The position numbers and the translations under genes were made by a program. From contig NZ_MWQE01000006.1 in NCBI RefSeq assembly GCF_002210285.1, forward strand, positions 1 to 64,000: a stretch of DNA of 64,000 bases, in the 5' to 3' direction. Within the stretch, counting starts at the first letter, position 1, and each line of letters opens with the position of its first letter. The DNA comes from Fibrobacter sp. UWR2. Its GTDB lineage: Bacteria > Fibrobacterota > Fibrobacteria > Fibrobacterales > Fibrobacteraceae. Under the pieces are notes generated by a model. That model saw nothing but the letters and a program-made list of their open reading frames with translations, was not told where the DNA came from and did no database searches. Positions 38,741-47,324 of this stretch are shown here, in pieces.

Positions 38741-39076
38741 ATGAAACTTGTCTTAGCGGTTTTGTTGTTGAGTGTGTCGCTTGGCTTTGCCCAACTTGTG
38801 CAGAAGAAAAATCCTGCGCCGACAGCGGTCGATTCGATTGACCTTTCAGGCGGTACGAAAAAGCGCCCGCTTGTTTATTCGGATAGCGCTACCCAACGGA
38901 ACGACAAGGCGGCATCCGATGCCGTATCGGCGATGGATCTTGAATACTCGAATGATTCCCTTACGGGGACGCTCATTGGTATTGGTGCGGAATACGTCGG
39001 CCAGACCATGAAGAATATGCTCTCTCCGAATTCTGCCGAGGCAGACGCCGTCGAGCTAGAACGCACAAGGCGTTAG
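38741..39076 (+). CDS. Small secreted protein of unknown function
   Basis: A 111-residue protein with a clear signal peptide (MKLVLAVLLLSVSLGFAQ). The mature part is polar and has a LTGTLIGIGAEYVGQTMKNM segment that may be an amphipathic helix. It ends in charged residues. No lipobox, cysteine or enzyme motif is visible. The 154-bp gap upstream is AT-rich and may hold divergent promoters for this gene and the zinc-binding protein gene; no Shine-Dalgarno site stands out. Probably periplasmic or outer-membrane associated. Confidence 0.65.
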   Translation: MKLVLAVLLLSVSLGFAQLVQKKNPAPTAVDSIDLSGGTKKRPLVYSDSATQRNDKAASDAVSAMDLEYSNDSLTGTLIGIGAEYVGQTMKNMLSPNSAEADAVELERTRR

Positions 39077-39159
39077 ATTATTTAGTTATCCGAAATAATT
39101 TTACTTTATTTACAATTCTCTTGTTGCACATTTAATATAAAATGCCTATATTAAGTTGT

Positions 39160-39936
39160 ATGAACAAGAAAAAACTTATTACTCTTCTTTTAGTTGTCGT
39201 CGGTATCCTCATGGTGACGTTCTTCGTGAGGGACTGGCTCGTGTTCTACCGCTGTGGTGCTGTCGAACAGTGCCTTATTGAAAGCAGTAACTACCAGAAT
39301 ATCGCCAAGTTCGCGGTTACCGCCATCATGACGGTCGTCGTGTTCTTCATCGGTGGTAATTGCCTTTGTCGGAGGGATCGCAATTTCTTGCAGGCCGGCT
39401 TTGCGATGGCCCTGTGTGCAGATTTCTGCCTCAAGATTATGCACAACTATACCCGTTGCTCGAGTTTCCGCAACGACTACACGTTGCTTGGCATCTGCTT
39501 CTTCATGGTGGTGCAGGCCCTGTTCATCTACCGCCATACGCGCACGAGCGACACGGACAAGAGTTTCCCGTGGATTCTATGTATCCCGTTCACGGTGATG
39601 TTCATTGCGAACGCGCTGCACCTGTTCCGCATTTTCGATGGCCCGACGGTCCCGATTGTCGCTACCTACGGCGCATTCCTCATCTGCTCGCTAATTGTCG
39701 CCTGCAAGGTGCCCAAGATGGGGTATTTCCCCGAAAAGAATGCCCGGAACATCAAGCGCGGCATGATCCTGTTCTTCTGCTGCGATGCCTGTGTCGGGAT
39801 TTCCCTGGCTACGGGCGACAACCATACCGTCCGCGAAATCGTCGCTACGGTCGCAAATAACTTTGTGTGGTACTTCTACACGCCGGCGCTGATCCTGCTC
39901 GGCCTCAGCGGCTACAAGGGAAAAGAGTCGGCGTGA
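39160..39936 (+). CDS. Multi-pass membrane protein (possibly YhhN/TMEM86-like)
   Basis: A 258-residue inner-membrane protein with about seven or eight hydrophobic helices. Helical segments ALCADFCLKIMHNY, FCCDACVGISLA and FYTPALILLGLSGY recall the YhhN/TMEM86 family (lysoplasmalogenase-like), where Asp residues sit inside helices, but the match is by eye only. It is unusually Cys-rich for a membrane protein. ATG 39160 (MNKKKLITLL) gives a cleaner N-terminus than ATG 39142; neither has a good ribosome site. It converges on folD with no strong terminator in the 33-bp gap. Confidence 0.6.
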   Translation: MNKKKLITLLLVVVGILMVTFFVRDWLVFYRCGAVEQCLIESSNYQNIAKFAVTAIMTVVVFFIGGNCLCRRDRNFLQAGFAMALCADFCLKIMHNYTRCSSFRNDYTLLGICFFMVVQALFIYRHTRTSDTDKSFPWILCIPFTVMFIANALHLFRIFDGPTVPIVATYGAFLICSLIVACKVPKMGYFPEKNARNIKRGMILFFCCDACVGISLATGDNHTVREIVATVANNFVWYFYTPALILLGLSGYKGKESA

Positions 39937-39969
39937 GCCTCCTCTTGGTATGGCTTGTGAGGTCTGTGC

Positions 39970-40809
39970 TTATCCGAGGTATTTTTCGCCGCTTTCCACG
40001 CTCTGGTAGATGAGCGTGTTGATGGTCATGGGGCCCACGCCACCCGGAACCGGTGTGTAGGCGCTGGCTACGTCGTCGAGACCCTTCTCGATATCACCGA
40101 CGCCACCCGGATGGTAGCCGGCGTCCACGACGACGGCGCCCTGCTTGATCCATTCCTTCTTGATGAACTCGGGCTTGCCGACGGCACCCACGAGGATGTC
40201 CGCCTGCTTTACGAATTCGGGGAGGTTCTGCGTTTTGCTGTGGCAGATAGTCACGGTGCAGTCGGCGTTCAGGAGCATGAGTGCCATGGGCTTGCCGAGG
40301 ATGGCGCTACGACCCACGACTACGGCGTGCTTGCCTGCGAGCGGGATATTGTAGGCCTTCAGCAGGCGCATGATGCCGGCGGGAGTCGCGCATCCGTAGG
40401 CGGGTTCGCCCATCGCCATGCGGCCAAAGCCGAGACAGGTCACGCCGTCCACGTCCTTGCGGGCGTCGATGGCCTCGAAGGCGGCGCGTTCGTTGATGTG
40501 GCGCGGTACCGGGTGCTGCAGCAAAATTCCGTGCACATCGTTGTTGTCATTGAGTTCCTGGATTTTGTTGAGGAGTTCCTCGGTGGTGGTGTTCTTGGGG
40601 AGCACCACGCGGATGCTTTCCATGCCCACGCGTGCGCAGGCGTTGCCCTTCATCTTCACGTACGTGGCGCTGGCCGGATCGTCGCCCACCAGGATGGTCG
40701 CGAGGATGGGGGTCTTGCCCGTCTTTTCCTTGAGATTCGCCACGCGGGCGCTGAGTTCTTCTTCAGTGGTCTTGGCGAGTGCCTTGCCGTCGAGGATGAG
40801 TGCTGACAT
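39970..40809 (-). CDS. folD: FolD: methylene-THF dehydrogenase / cyclohydrolase
   Basis: A 279-residue bifunctional enzyme that interconverts 5,10-methylene-, methenyl- and 10-formyl-tetrahydrofolate with NADP. Signatures: the catalytic Y-V-K-x-K ([10 protein letters not shown]), [26 protein letters not shown] (NADP loop), CHSKT and PGGVGPMT. The start is ATG 40809, with GGAG eight bases before; the longer frame upstream has no support. The Arg/Lys positions of the family look intact. The gene stands alone, and folE, another folate/pterin gene, lies 6 kb away on the other strand. Confidence 0.93.
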   Translation of the reverse strand: MSALILDGKALAKTTEEELSARVANLKEKTGKTPILATILVGDDPASATYVKMKGNACARVGMESIRVVLPKNTTTEELLNKIQELNDNNDVHGILLQHPVPRHINERAAFEAIDARKDVDGVTCLGFGRMAMGEPAYGCATPAGIMRLLKAYNIPLAGKHAVVVGRSAILGKPMALMLLNADCTVTICHSKTQNLPEFVKQADILVGAVGKPEFIKKEWIKQGAVVVDAGYHPGGVGDIEKGLDDVASAYTPVPGGVGPMTINTLIYQSVESGEKYLG

Positions 40810-40909
40810 AATGTCTCCGGAGCGCATATTGCGCGATTGATTCGCCGACAAAGATAAAAAAAAGCCGCAGCAACGGATGCCGCGGGAATTAAAAAGGCTG
40901 CTCGGGGAC

Positions 40910-41152
40910 TTATAGCAGAGTGTCGAGTATGGCGGGGATTACGGCGGTCACGATGACCCACGGGTAGGAGAGTGCGCCGCGGAGCCAGCCGGTCGTCTGG
41001 AGGGGAACGCGGCGGGCATGGCCGACCCACGCCTTGCGCGAGGCTGCCCTGATGGATGTGTCGAGAGCGCTGGCGATTTCTTCGACAGAAGAATCGAACC
41101 GGCTCTTGTTGGCCGAGGCCTTCGACACGATGTCCATGAAACGATGCTCCAT
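40910..41152 (-). CDS. Small protein with a C-terminal hydrophobic helix
   Basis: An 80-residue product. The first 55 residues are polar and basic; the last 25 ([20 protein letters not shown]) look like one membrane-anchoring helix. AGAGGA lies five bases before ATG 41152, which supports translation. No family is recognised. It lies about 100 bp upstream of folD on the same strand. It may be a tail-anchored membrane peptide; function unknown. Confidence 0.55.
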   Translation of the reverse strand: MEHRFMDIVSKASANKSRFDSSVEEIASALDTSIRAASRKAWVGHARRVPLQTTGWLRGALSYPWVIVTAVIPAILDTLL

Positions 41153-41350
41153 AGTTCCTCTCTGTCCTTGGGTAAAAAAATAAAAACATCTTACGCCGTC
41201 TGCAACCCTTTTTGTTTACAGAAGTTTACATTACGGGTTTTGCGTGAAATGCGTCACTGGATTTCAAAGTGTGCAATTTTTGCAGGAAATGGCAGTTTTT
41301 GCATAATTTATTCGAAAAAAGGCAATTGCGGCTGACCGAGGTGGTCTTTT

Positions 41351-41385
41351 TGGGGCAAAAATCCTATTTTTGTCAAAGTGCCCCA
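41351..41385. repeat. Inverted repeat before the FKBP lipoprotein gene
   Basis: TGGGGCA (41351-41357) and TGCCCCA (41379-41385) flank an inner AAAAAT-CCT-ATTTTT palindrome. It lies in the 260-bp gap 41153-41412, which otherwise holds AT-rich, gene-free sequence. It could be an operator or a leader hairpin. Confidence 0.35.
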
Positions 41386-41412
41386 GGTCACACGAAAAAT
41401 GAGGTTTTTTCT

Positions 41413-42342
41413 ATGAAGTTTACTTATATTGCGCTCGCCGCTGTCTCTTGCACTGCCTTGGTTGCCTGTGGCGGGAACAAGAACGCCACTCCTGCGACCG
41501 ACCCGACCCCAGCCCCGGCGCCCGCCGCGGTGTCTGATTCCGGGAAGGTTTCCCTGGACAGTGCGGTCGACCGTTACAGCTATGCGCTCGGCATGGACCT
41601 GGGCAAGGCAATCGCGAACATCAGCGTGCCGCTCAAGCTTGACGTCATCATCTCGGCCATCAGGGACGAGGTGGATTCGGGCCGCACCGTGCTTATGACG
41701 GATTCCGCTTCCGAGGTTGCCCTGCAGGACTTGCTCCTGAAGATGCAGCAGAAGAAGGAAGCCGACGAGAAGGCCGCCGCGAAGAAGGCGCTTGACGAAC
41801 AGGCTGCGTTCCTCGCCAAGAACATCACGGATTCTACCGTGAAGGTCACGACGAAGGGCGTGCAGTACAAGGTTATCAAGGACGGTGCGGGTGCTATGCC
41901 CAAGGTGGGCGACAAGGTGCAGGTGCACTACATCGGTTCCCTCCTCGACGGTACCGAGTTCGACAACAGCGTGAAGCGCGGCGAACCGCTGGAATTCCCG
42001 GTGAGTGCCGTCATCGAAGGCTGGCAGGACCTGCTCCAGGTGATGAAGGAAGGCATGAAGGTCAAGGCCTGGATCCCGAGTGCCCTTGCCTACGGCGAGG
42101 CCGGCGTGCCGCCGATGATTCCGGCGAATGCGCTCCTCGTGTTCGAAGTCGAACTCCTGAAGGTCTATACCGAGACTCCGGCAGTGGATACCACCGCCGT
42201 GGCGCCTGCCGCCCCGGCAGATGCAGCCAAGACGGGCGAGGTCACTTCTGTTGAACCTGCTGCTCCGGAAACCGCGAAGCCTGCCGAACCTGCCAAGCCC
42301 GCAAAGGAAGAAAAGAAGCCTGCGAAGGGCAAGAAGAAGTAA
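41413..42342 (+). CDS. FKBP-type peptidyl-prolyl isomerase lipoprotein
   Basis: A 309-residue lipoprotein (lipobox ALVAC at about residues 15-19). After a Pro/Ala/Thr-rich linker comes an FkpA-like N-terminal domain (YSYALGMDLGKAIAN, about 55-69). A helical stretch rich in Lys/Ala and one FKBP domain (about 145-255) follow: VGDKVQVHYIGSLLDGTEFD, VIEGWQDLL and AYGEAGVPPMIPANALLVF. It catalyses prolyl cis-trans isomerisation during periplasmic folding. The tail is low-complexity Pro/Ala/Lys (KPAKEEKKPAKGKKK). The start at 41413 is set by the signal peptide; the frame stays open upstream without coding features. Confidence 0.9.
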   Translation: MKFTYIALAAVSCTALVACGGNKNATPATDPTPAPAPAAVSDSGKVSLDSAVDRYSYALGMDLGKAIANISVPLKLDVIISAIRDEVDSGRTVLMTDSASEVALQDLLLKMQQKKEADEKAAAKKALDEQAAFLAKNITDSTVKVTTKGVQYKVIKDGAGAMPKVGDKVQVHYIGSLLDGTEFDNSVKRGEPLEFPVSAVIEGWQDLLQVMKEGMKVKAWIPSALAYGEAGVPPMIPANALLVFEVELLKVYTETPAVDTTAVAPAAPADAAKTGEVTSVEPAAPETAKPAEPAKPAKEEKKPAKGKKK

Positions 42343-42373
42343 TCCTTAAAGTGTAAGGACTAGTTTTTTGCAG

Positions 42374-42400
42374 AACGGCGCCCCAGGGGTGCCGTTTTTT
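42374..42400 (+). terminator. Terminator after the FKBP lipoprotein gene
   Basis: AACGGCGCCCC (42374-42384) pairs with GGGGTGCCGTT (42386-42396), with one wobble pair, followed by a T run. It ends 15 bp before the next start codon. Confidence 0.85.
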
Positions 42401-42415
42401 ATTAAGTTTTGTACC

Positions 42416-43774
42416 ATGAACAAGTCTGCGTCTGATTTTTACTCTCAGCACTTCGAAGTCGCCGGGTTCATCCGGGAAGTCTTCGGTTACATGGACCGGT
42501 TCAAGGGCCAGCTCTTCATTTTGAAGATTGACGACAGCCTTATGGACCACCCCCTGTTCCCGGTGCTCATGCGAGATATCGCCCTGTTGCACAAGGCGGG
42601 TATCCGCATTATTATCGTGCCCGGGACGCGTAAGAGTATCGACGCACAGCTCAAGGCTTGGGAAATCGAGTCCAAGTTCCACGATGGCGTGCGGCTTACG
42701 AGCGAAGAGGCCCTGCCCCTCATAGAGCAGGCGTCTCTGGGCGTTGCCCAGCGCATCATGAGCCACCTCACGGCGAGCGGCCTGAGCGGTATCCAGGGCA
42801 ACTGGGTGCTGGCGCGGAGCCTCGGCGTCATCGACGGCGTGGACTACATGAGGACGGGCCGGATCGAAAGGATCCAGCGTGATATCCTCGACCAGCTTTT
42901 GAACGAAAAGTTTGTGCCTATCATTCCGCCGATTGGCTGGAACAAGCTCGGGCATGCCTACAACATCAGCTCCACCGAACTTGCGACCGAAATCTGCAAG
43001 TACATGAAGGTGGGCAAGCTGTTCTTCATTGGTAACGAGAACGGTATCAAGCTCAAGGGGCTTGTGACCGGCAAGAACACCAAGTACCTGGAACCCACCG
43101 AGTCGGGCGTGATTTCGGCTTTGGACGTGGACCAGGCAAAGGAACTGTTGGAACTCAATTCCGACGTGTTGAACTTTGCGCAGATGGACTACCTGATGAA
43201 CGCCATCCATGCTTGCGAGGCGGGCGCGAACCGTGTCCACTTGCTGAGCGGTGAATTCCAGGGTAGCGTGCTGCAGGAAGTCTTCAGTGCACGCGGTGAC
43301 GGTACCATGGTGTACGCGAACCAGTACTCGAGTATCAGGCCCGCGAACATCGAAGATATTCCGGATATCCTCCGGATTATGCAGGACTACATCGCGAAGG
43401 GCTACCTGGTGCCGCGTACGCAGGAAAGCATTTCCGAAAAGCTCAAGGACTACGTGGTGTACAGCATCGACAACAGCATTCACGGTTGCGGTGCGTTGCA
43501 CGCCTTCGAAGACGGCATGGCCGAAATTGCGGGCATTGCCGTGGGTGCGAACTACCGCAAGTCGGGAATTGGCGACGCCATCGTGCGGCACCTGATTTCG
43601 ATTGGCCAGATGAAGGGCTACAAGAAATTGTTCCTGCTCACGACGCAGGCACTCGACTGGTTCTACCCGTTCGGATTCGAAGACGGGACGGTCGAGGACT
43701 TGCCCAAGAGCAAGCGGGACAACTACAACCAGAAGCGCAACTCGCGTATCCTGGTGTTGCCGCTGGAAAAGTAG
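42416..43774 (+). CDS. argA: Amino-acid N-acetyltransferase (N-acetylglutamate synthase, ArgA type)
   Basis: A 452-residue two-domain protein. Residues about 15-290 form an amino-acid-kinase fold (FILKIDDSLMD, IIIVPGTRK, FFIGNENGIKLKG). Residues about 305-450 form a GNAT acetyltransferase with the acetyl-CoA loop RKSGIGDAIV and the LLTTQALDWFYPFGFE segment. The combination is that of ArgA-type N-acetylglutamate synthase, the first step of arginine synthesis; usual length is about 440. Feedback inhibition by arginine is expected from the kinase-like domain but is not shown. The start is ATG 42416, just after the terminator. The nitroreductase gene follows by one base. Confidence 0.88.
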   Translation: MNKSASDFYSQHFEVAGFIREVFGYMDRFKGQLFILKIDDSLMDHPLFPVLMRDIALLHKAGIRIIIVPGTRKSIDAQLKAWEIESKFHDGVRLTSEEALPLIEQASLGVAQRIMSHLTASGLSGIQGNWVLARSLGVIDGVDYMRTGRIERIQRDILDQLLNEKFVPIIPPIGWNKLGHAYNISSTELATEICKYMKVGKLFFIGNENGIKLKGLVTGKNTKYLEPTESGVISALDVDQAKELLELNSDVLNFAQMDYLMNAIHACEAGANRVHLLSGEFQGSVLQEVFSARGDGTMVYANQYSSIRPANIEDIPDILRIMQDYIAKGYLVPRTQESISEKLKDYVVYSIDNSIHGCGALHAFEDGMAEIAGIAVGANYRKSGIGDAIVRHLISIGQMKGYKKLFLLTTQALDWFYPFGFEDGTVEDLPKSKRDNYNQKRNSRILVLPLEK

Positions 43775-43775
43775 T

Positions 43776-44366
43776 ATGAACACACTCGAAGCAATACGCA
43801 CACGTCGCAGTACCCGTAAGTTCAAGGCACAGCCTGTTGAACTCGAGAAGTTGAAGCAGATTGTCGAGGCGGGCCAGTTCGGGCCTACCGGCGGCAACGC
43901 GCAGAGCAACCACTTCTTCGTGATTTCGGATGCTTCGGTGATTGCGAAGCTCAAGGAACTCGTGCAGTCCGCCTTTGCCGCGATGGAACTCCGCGAAGAC
44001 CTGTACAAGAGCCTCAAGAATTCCATCACGCTCGCCCGCAAGGGCAGCTACTCGTTCTGCTATACGGCTCCCGTGCTGATCGTGGTCGCGAACAGGAAGG
44101 AATACGGCAACAACATGGCCGATGTCGCCTGCGCTGTGGAGAACATGATGCTTGCGGCGAACGAACTCGACCTGGGCAGTTGCTACATCAACCAGCTCAA
44201 GTGGCTGAACGAAGACCCGACGCTCCTCGAATACCTGCGCGGTTTTGGCTTGCGTGAGGACGAGCGCGTGTACGCCTCCGTTGCCATCGGCTACGCCGAC
44301 ACCGAGAGTGGCCTCCCGAACCGCGCGGAATCCCCGCGCGTCGGCAACGAAGTCGTGTTCGTGTAA
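43776..44366 (+). CDS. Nitroreductase-family flavoprotein
   Basis: A 196-residue FMN-dependent oxidoreductase. The N-terminal RTRRSTRKFK binds FMN phosphate, and GPTGGNAQSNHFFVI, CYTAPVLIVVAN and a C-terminal YASVAIGYAD follow the family layout. Substrates of such enzymes vary (nitroaromatics, quinones, flavins), so none is assigned. It begins one base after the argA stop, so the two are very likely cotranscribed. It ends 11 bp before the convergent acetyltransferase gene. Confidence 0.85.
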   Translation: MNTLEAIRTRRSTRKFKAQPVELEKLKQIVEAGQFGPTGGNAQSNHFFVISDASVIAKLKELVQSAFAAMELREDLYKSLKNSITLARKGSYSFCYTAPVLIVVANRKEYGNNMADVACAVENMMLAANELDLGSCYINQLKWLNEDPTLLEYLRGFGLREDERVYASVAIGYADTESGLPNRAESPRVGNEVVFV

Positions 44367-44377
44367 TTAGTGCCGGG

Positions 44378-45025
44378 CTATTTCCCGAGCATTTCTTTCA
44401 CTTTCTTCTTGACTTCTGTCAAGTCGCTGCTCGTGAGTACCGGGATAAGCGAGTTTATTTCTTCGATGGGCTTGTCCCACCAGCGCCATTCGAGCATCAG
44501 GTTCGTGAGTTCTTCGTCGAAGCGCTTGCGTATAAACTGCGCCGGGTTGCCCGCGACAATCGTGTAGGGCTCCACGTCGCTACCGACGACGCTGTTTGCG
44601 CCGATGATTGCACCGTCGCCGATATGCACTCCGGGGAGTATCGTTACGTTCTGGCCAATCCACACGTCGTTCCCGATAACGGTATCGCCCTTGAACGGTA
44701 AATCGCTTTTTGCAGGCGCCTTCATGTCCCAGCCTGTGAGCGTGTAGAACGGGAATGTTGATGCCGCATTCATCTGGTGGTTTGCCCCGTTCATCACGAA
44801 CTCCACTCCCGCCGCAATCTGGCAGAATTTGCCGATAACCAGCTTGTCGTTGTTCCACGGATATAGGTGAGTCACGTGGCTCTCGAATTCGCTGTCGGCA
44901 ATGTAGGTGAAGTCGCCCACGACTATATTCGGGTTCTTGAGCGTCGGCTTCACGTAGATTTCCTTGTCGTAGCCCGCAATCGGGTGTACTGCCGTCGGGT
45001 CGGGAATGTTTTGCGGCGTTGTCAT
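44378..45025 (-). CDS. Hexapeptide-repeat O-acetyltransferase (Vat / xenobiotic acyltransferase family)
   Basis: A 215-residue left-handed beta-helix enzyme using acetyl-CoA. Family signs: VTHLYPWNNDKLVIGKFCQI, catalytic-His segment NGANHQMNAASTFPF, then hexapeptides (VIGNDVWIGQNVTILPGVHI) and SVVGSDVEPYTIVAGNPAQ near the end. Members include streptogramin and chloramphenicol acetyltransferases, but many act on sugars or unknown targets, so no resistance is claimed. The start may be 45025 (MTTPQN) or 45040 (MYFDTM); neither has a ribosome site. It diverges from the GH5 gene. Confidence 0.82.
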   Translation of the reverse strand: MTTPQNIPDPTAVHPIAGYDKEIYVKPTLKNPNIVVGDFTYIADSEFESHVTHLYPWNNDKLVIGKFCQIAAGVEFVMNGANHQMNAASTFPFYTLTGWDMKAPAKSDLPFKGDTVIGNDVWIGQNVTILPGVHIGDGAIIGANSVVGSDVEPYTIVAGNPAQFIRKRFDEELTNLMLEWRWWDKPIEEINSLIPVLTSSDLTEVKKKVKEMLGK

Positions 45026-45054
45026 GGTATCAAAATACATTATTTGCGAACGTG

Positions 45055-45071
45055 GTTGACATCTTGTCAAC
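45055..45071. promoter_or_regulatory. Perfect palindrome in the acetyltransferase / GH5 divergent gap
   Basis: GTTGACA-TCT-TGTCAAC is a perfect 7-3-7 inverted repeat. It carries a TTGACA box in both directions, so it may be a shared -35 region or operator for the two divergent genes. No good -10 box pairs with it. Confidence 0.45.
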
Positions 45072-45168
45072 GGAAAAAGTGCCGGAAGGGTGCCCGCGGG
45101 CCATAAATCCATATATATTTCAGGTGTTGTTTGAAATGGGGGTGCCTTTGGCATCCTAAAGGGATGTT

Positions 45169-46668
45169 ATGTCTAAAAATAAACTCTGGACTGCGGCGGT
45201 GGCCGCTTCCTTCTCCGTGGCGTCGCTTGCTGTGCTCGCGAATGCCGAAACGCTCCCGACTGCGGGCGAAATGTTCAACAAGATGGGCTTCGGCATCAAC
45301 ATCGGCAACACGATGGAAGTTCCGGGTAACCCGACGGGTTGGGGAAACAAGTTCCCGACAGAGGCCTACATCGATTCGGTGAAGGCGGCGGGGTTCAGCA
45401 CCATACGCATTCCCTGCGCCTGGGACAGCCACGCGAGTAACGGCGTCATCAACGAAAGCTGGATGGACTCGGTGCAGACGGTGGTGGACATGTGCATGCG
45501 CGCAGGCCTCGTGACGGTCCTGAACATCCACTGGGATGGCGGCTGGCTCGAAGAGAACCTGAAGGACGAAAAGAAGGACGAGGTGAACGCGAAGCAGAAG
45601 GCCTACTGGACGCAGATTGCGACGCGGTTCAAGGACTATAACGAGAACCTGCTCTTTGCGAGCGCGAACGAGCCTGCGACAACCGATGATAACTACAAGC
45701 ATGAGACGGAAATCCTGATGGTATACCACCAGACATTCGTGGATGCAGTGCGCGCTACGGGCGGGAACAACGCGAGCCGTACGCTCGTAATTCAGGGGCC
45801 TTCCACGAGTATCGACCGCACGACCGAGGTGATGCCGGTTTCTAAACTCCCGAAGGACGTGATTGAAAACCGCCTGATGGTCGAGGTGCATTTTTATGAC
45901 CCGTACACCTACACACTCTTGAACGATATTGTTGACTGGGGCGCGCAAGTTTATCCGCAATACTACTGGGGCGACGACCTCGCGACTGGTGCAGACATCG
46001 TGCACAACTGCGGTTACAACGCCTGGGCGGGCGCCATGGGCGACAAGTGCACCAGCGCACAGATTCAGGACCAGTTCGGCAAGATGAAGACGAACTTTGT
46101 GGACAAGGGCGTGCCTGTGATTATCGGCGAGTTCGGCGCGAACGACCGCGTGGGCGTGCTGACGGGCGACAACTACGCGAAGCACCGCAAGGGTCGCCTT
46201 GCCTATTACGATGCCGTGATGAAACTCGCGAAACAGAACAAGGTGGTGCCTATCGCCTGGGATACCGGTCACGAGGGCGAAAACAACATGACCATTATCC
46301 GCAGGCAGTCCGCGCCGGACGGCTCCGTGTTCGACATGGACGTGCTGAAGATTATGCGTAGCGCCTACGGGCTCGGCGACTACGTGAATAACGGCATCAC
46401 GCATGTGGAAGGGTTTGACGGCGGCACGACGAAGATTGCAACCGGCGCACAGCTGGGCGAGCGTCTTGGAAAGCGGGTGGGCAGTCTTGCGAACCTGGGG
46501 ATTGTCCGCATGGGCAACCGCCTTGAATCTGCGGGTGAAATTAGGCTGTTCAACGTGAACGGCACGCTTGTCCGCAAGGCGGTAAACAGCATGTCTCTCG
46601 AAAATCTCCCGCTTGGCATCTACATAGCCAAGGGCGTTGACGCCTCGGTGAAGGTCAATATCCAGTAG
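45169..46668 (+). CDS. GH5 cellulase (endo-beta-1,4-glucanase) with C-terminal sorting-type tail
   Basis: A 499-residue secreted glycoside hydrolase. A signal peptide (1-26, ...VLANA) leads into the TIM barrel: GINIGNTMEV (42-51), IHWDGGWLEENL (120-131), acid/base Glu168 in SANEP, HFYDPYTYT (241-249), nucleophile Glu321 in IIGEFG, and aromatic IAWDTG. All catalytic residues of GH5 are present. It cleaves internal beta-1,4 bonds in cellulose or related glucans; the layout resembles subfamily 4. The last ~45 residues (IRLFNVNGTLVRK...LPLGIYIAKG) form a beta-strand domain like a type IX export tail. No separate carbohydrate-binding module is visible. It stands alone. Confidence 0.92.
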   Translation: MSKNKLWTAAVAASFSVASLAVLANAETLPTAGEMFNKMGFGINIGNTMEVPGNPTGWGNKFPTEAYIDSVKAAGFSTIRIPCAWDSHASNGVINESWMDSVQTVVDMCMRAGLVTVLNIHWDGGWLEENLKDEKKDEVNAKQKAYWTQIATRFKDYNENLLFASANEPATTDDNYKHETEILMVYHQTFVDAVRATGGNNASRTLVIQGPSTSIDRTTEVMPVSKLPKDVIENRLMVEVHFYDPYTYTLLNDIVDWGAQVYPQYYWGDDLATGADIVHNCGYNAWAGAMGDKCTSAQIQDQFGKMKTNFVDKGVPVIIGEFGANDRVGVLTGDNYAKHRKGRLAYYDAVMKLAKQNKVVPIAWDTGHEGENNMTIIRRQSAPDGSVFDMDVLKIMRSAYGLGDYVNNGITHVEGFDGGTTKIATGAQLGERLGKRVGSLANLGIVRMGNRLESAGEIRLFNVNGTLVRKAVNSMSLENLPLGIYIAKGVDASVKVNIQ

Positions 46669-46679
46669 GTGATTATTTG

Positions 46680-46704
46680 GCCCGGCGTTGTGCCGGGCTT
46701 TTCC
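46680..46704 (+). terminator. Terminator after the GH5 gene
   Basis: GCCCGGC (46680-46686) pairs perfectly with GCCGGGC (46692-46698) around GTTGT, followed by TTTTCC. Confidence 0.85.
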
Positions 46705-46722
46705 TTTTCTATCTTTGTGTAC

Positions 46723-47295
46723 ATGATGGATATGCAAAAGATGGCTGCCGGCTTTCGGATGATTCTGGAAGGCATGGGCGAAAATCCGGACCGCGAAGGT
46801 CTTGTCGATACGCCGAAGCGCGTCGCGAAAATGTATGCTGAACTCATGACGGGCCTTTCGGGCGAAACCCGCGCCGAAGATATCTTGAAGACGCGTTTCC
46901 ATGAAAAATATGACGAGATGATTGTCGTCCCGAACATTGAGTTTGCGAGCATGTGCGAACATCATTTTCTGCCGTTTACGGGCAAGGCGCACGTGGCCTA
47001 CATTCCGGGCGACTGCGTCGTGGGGCTTTCCAAGATTCCGCGTGTTGTGGAATACTATGCGCGCTTCCCGCAAATCCAGGAACGCATGACCCGCCAGATT
47101 GCGGAACTCATCCAGAAGGAATTGAACCCGAGGGGTGTCGCCGTGGTGCTCGAGGCGTCGCACATGTGCATGACGATGCGCGGCGTGAAAAAACCGGGCG
47201 CTACGATGGTCACGACCCAGCTTCTGGGCCGATTCAAGACCGACGAGAAGACCCGCGCGGAATTCATGGCGACCATCAATTCCTCGAAAAAGTAA
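46723..47295 (+). CDS. folE: GTP cyclohydrolase I
   Basis: A 190-residue enzyme that turns GTP into 7,8-dihydroneopterin triphosphate for folate or, through related steps, queuosine. Zinc ligands are Cys78 and His81 in [10 protein letters not shown] and a second Cys in [10 protein letters not shown] (about 149). Also seen are [20 protein letters not shown] and the C-terminal TTQLLGRF. Length and motifs are those of the zinc-dependent FolE type. ATG 46723 follows the terminator; the upstream open frame covers that terminator and is not coding. The window also has folD and queH, so pterin/queuosine use is plausible, but the genes are not clustered. Confidence 0.94.
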   Translation: MMDMQKMAAGFRMILEGMGENPDREGLVDTPKRVAKMYAELMTGLSGETRAEDILKTRFHEKYDEMIVVPNIEFASMCEHHFLPFTGKAHVAYIPGDCVVGLSKIPRVVEYYARFPQIQERMTRQIAELIQKELNPRGVAVVLEASHMCMTMRGVKKPGATMVTTQLLGRFKTDEKTRAEFMATINSSKK

Positions 47296-47324
47296 ATTTA
47301 ATGGTGTAACCGGAGATTTGTTGT

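Noticed and set aside
44378-45025. Antibiotic resistance gene
   Set aside because: The fold family fits Vat-type enzymes, but the family also includes many non-resistance acetyltransferases and there is no mobile context.
45067-47163. 698-codon open frame antisense to the GH5 and folE genes
   Set aside because: It covers two clear genes and a terminator; the composition (His/Arg/Val-rich) is typical of shadow frames.
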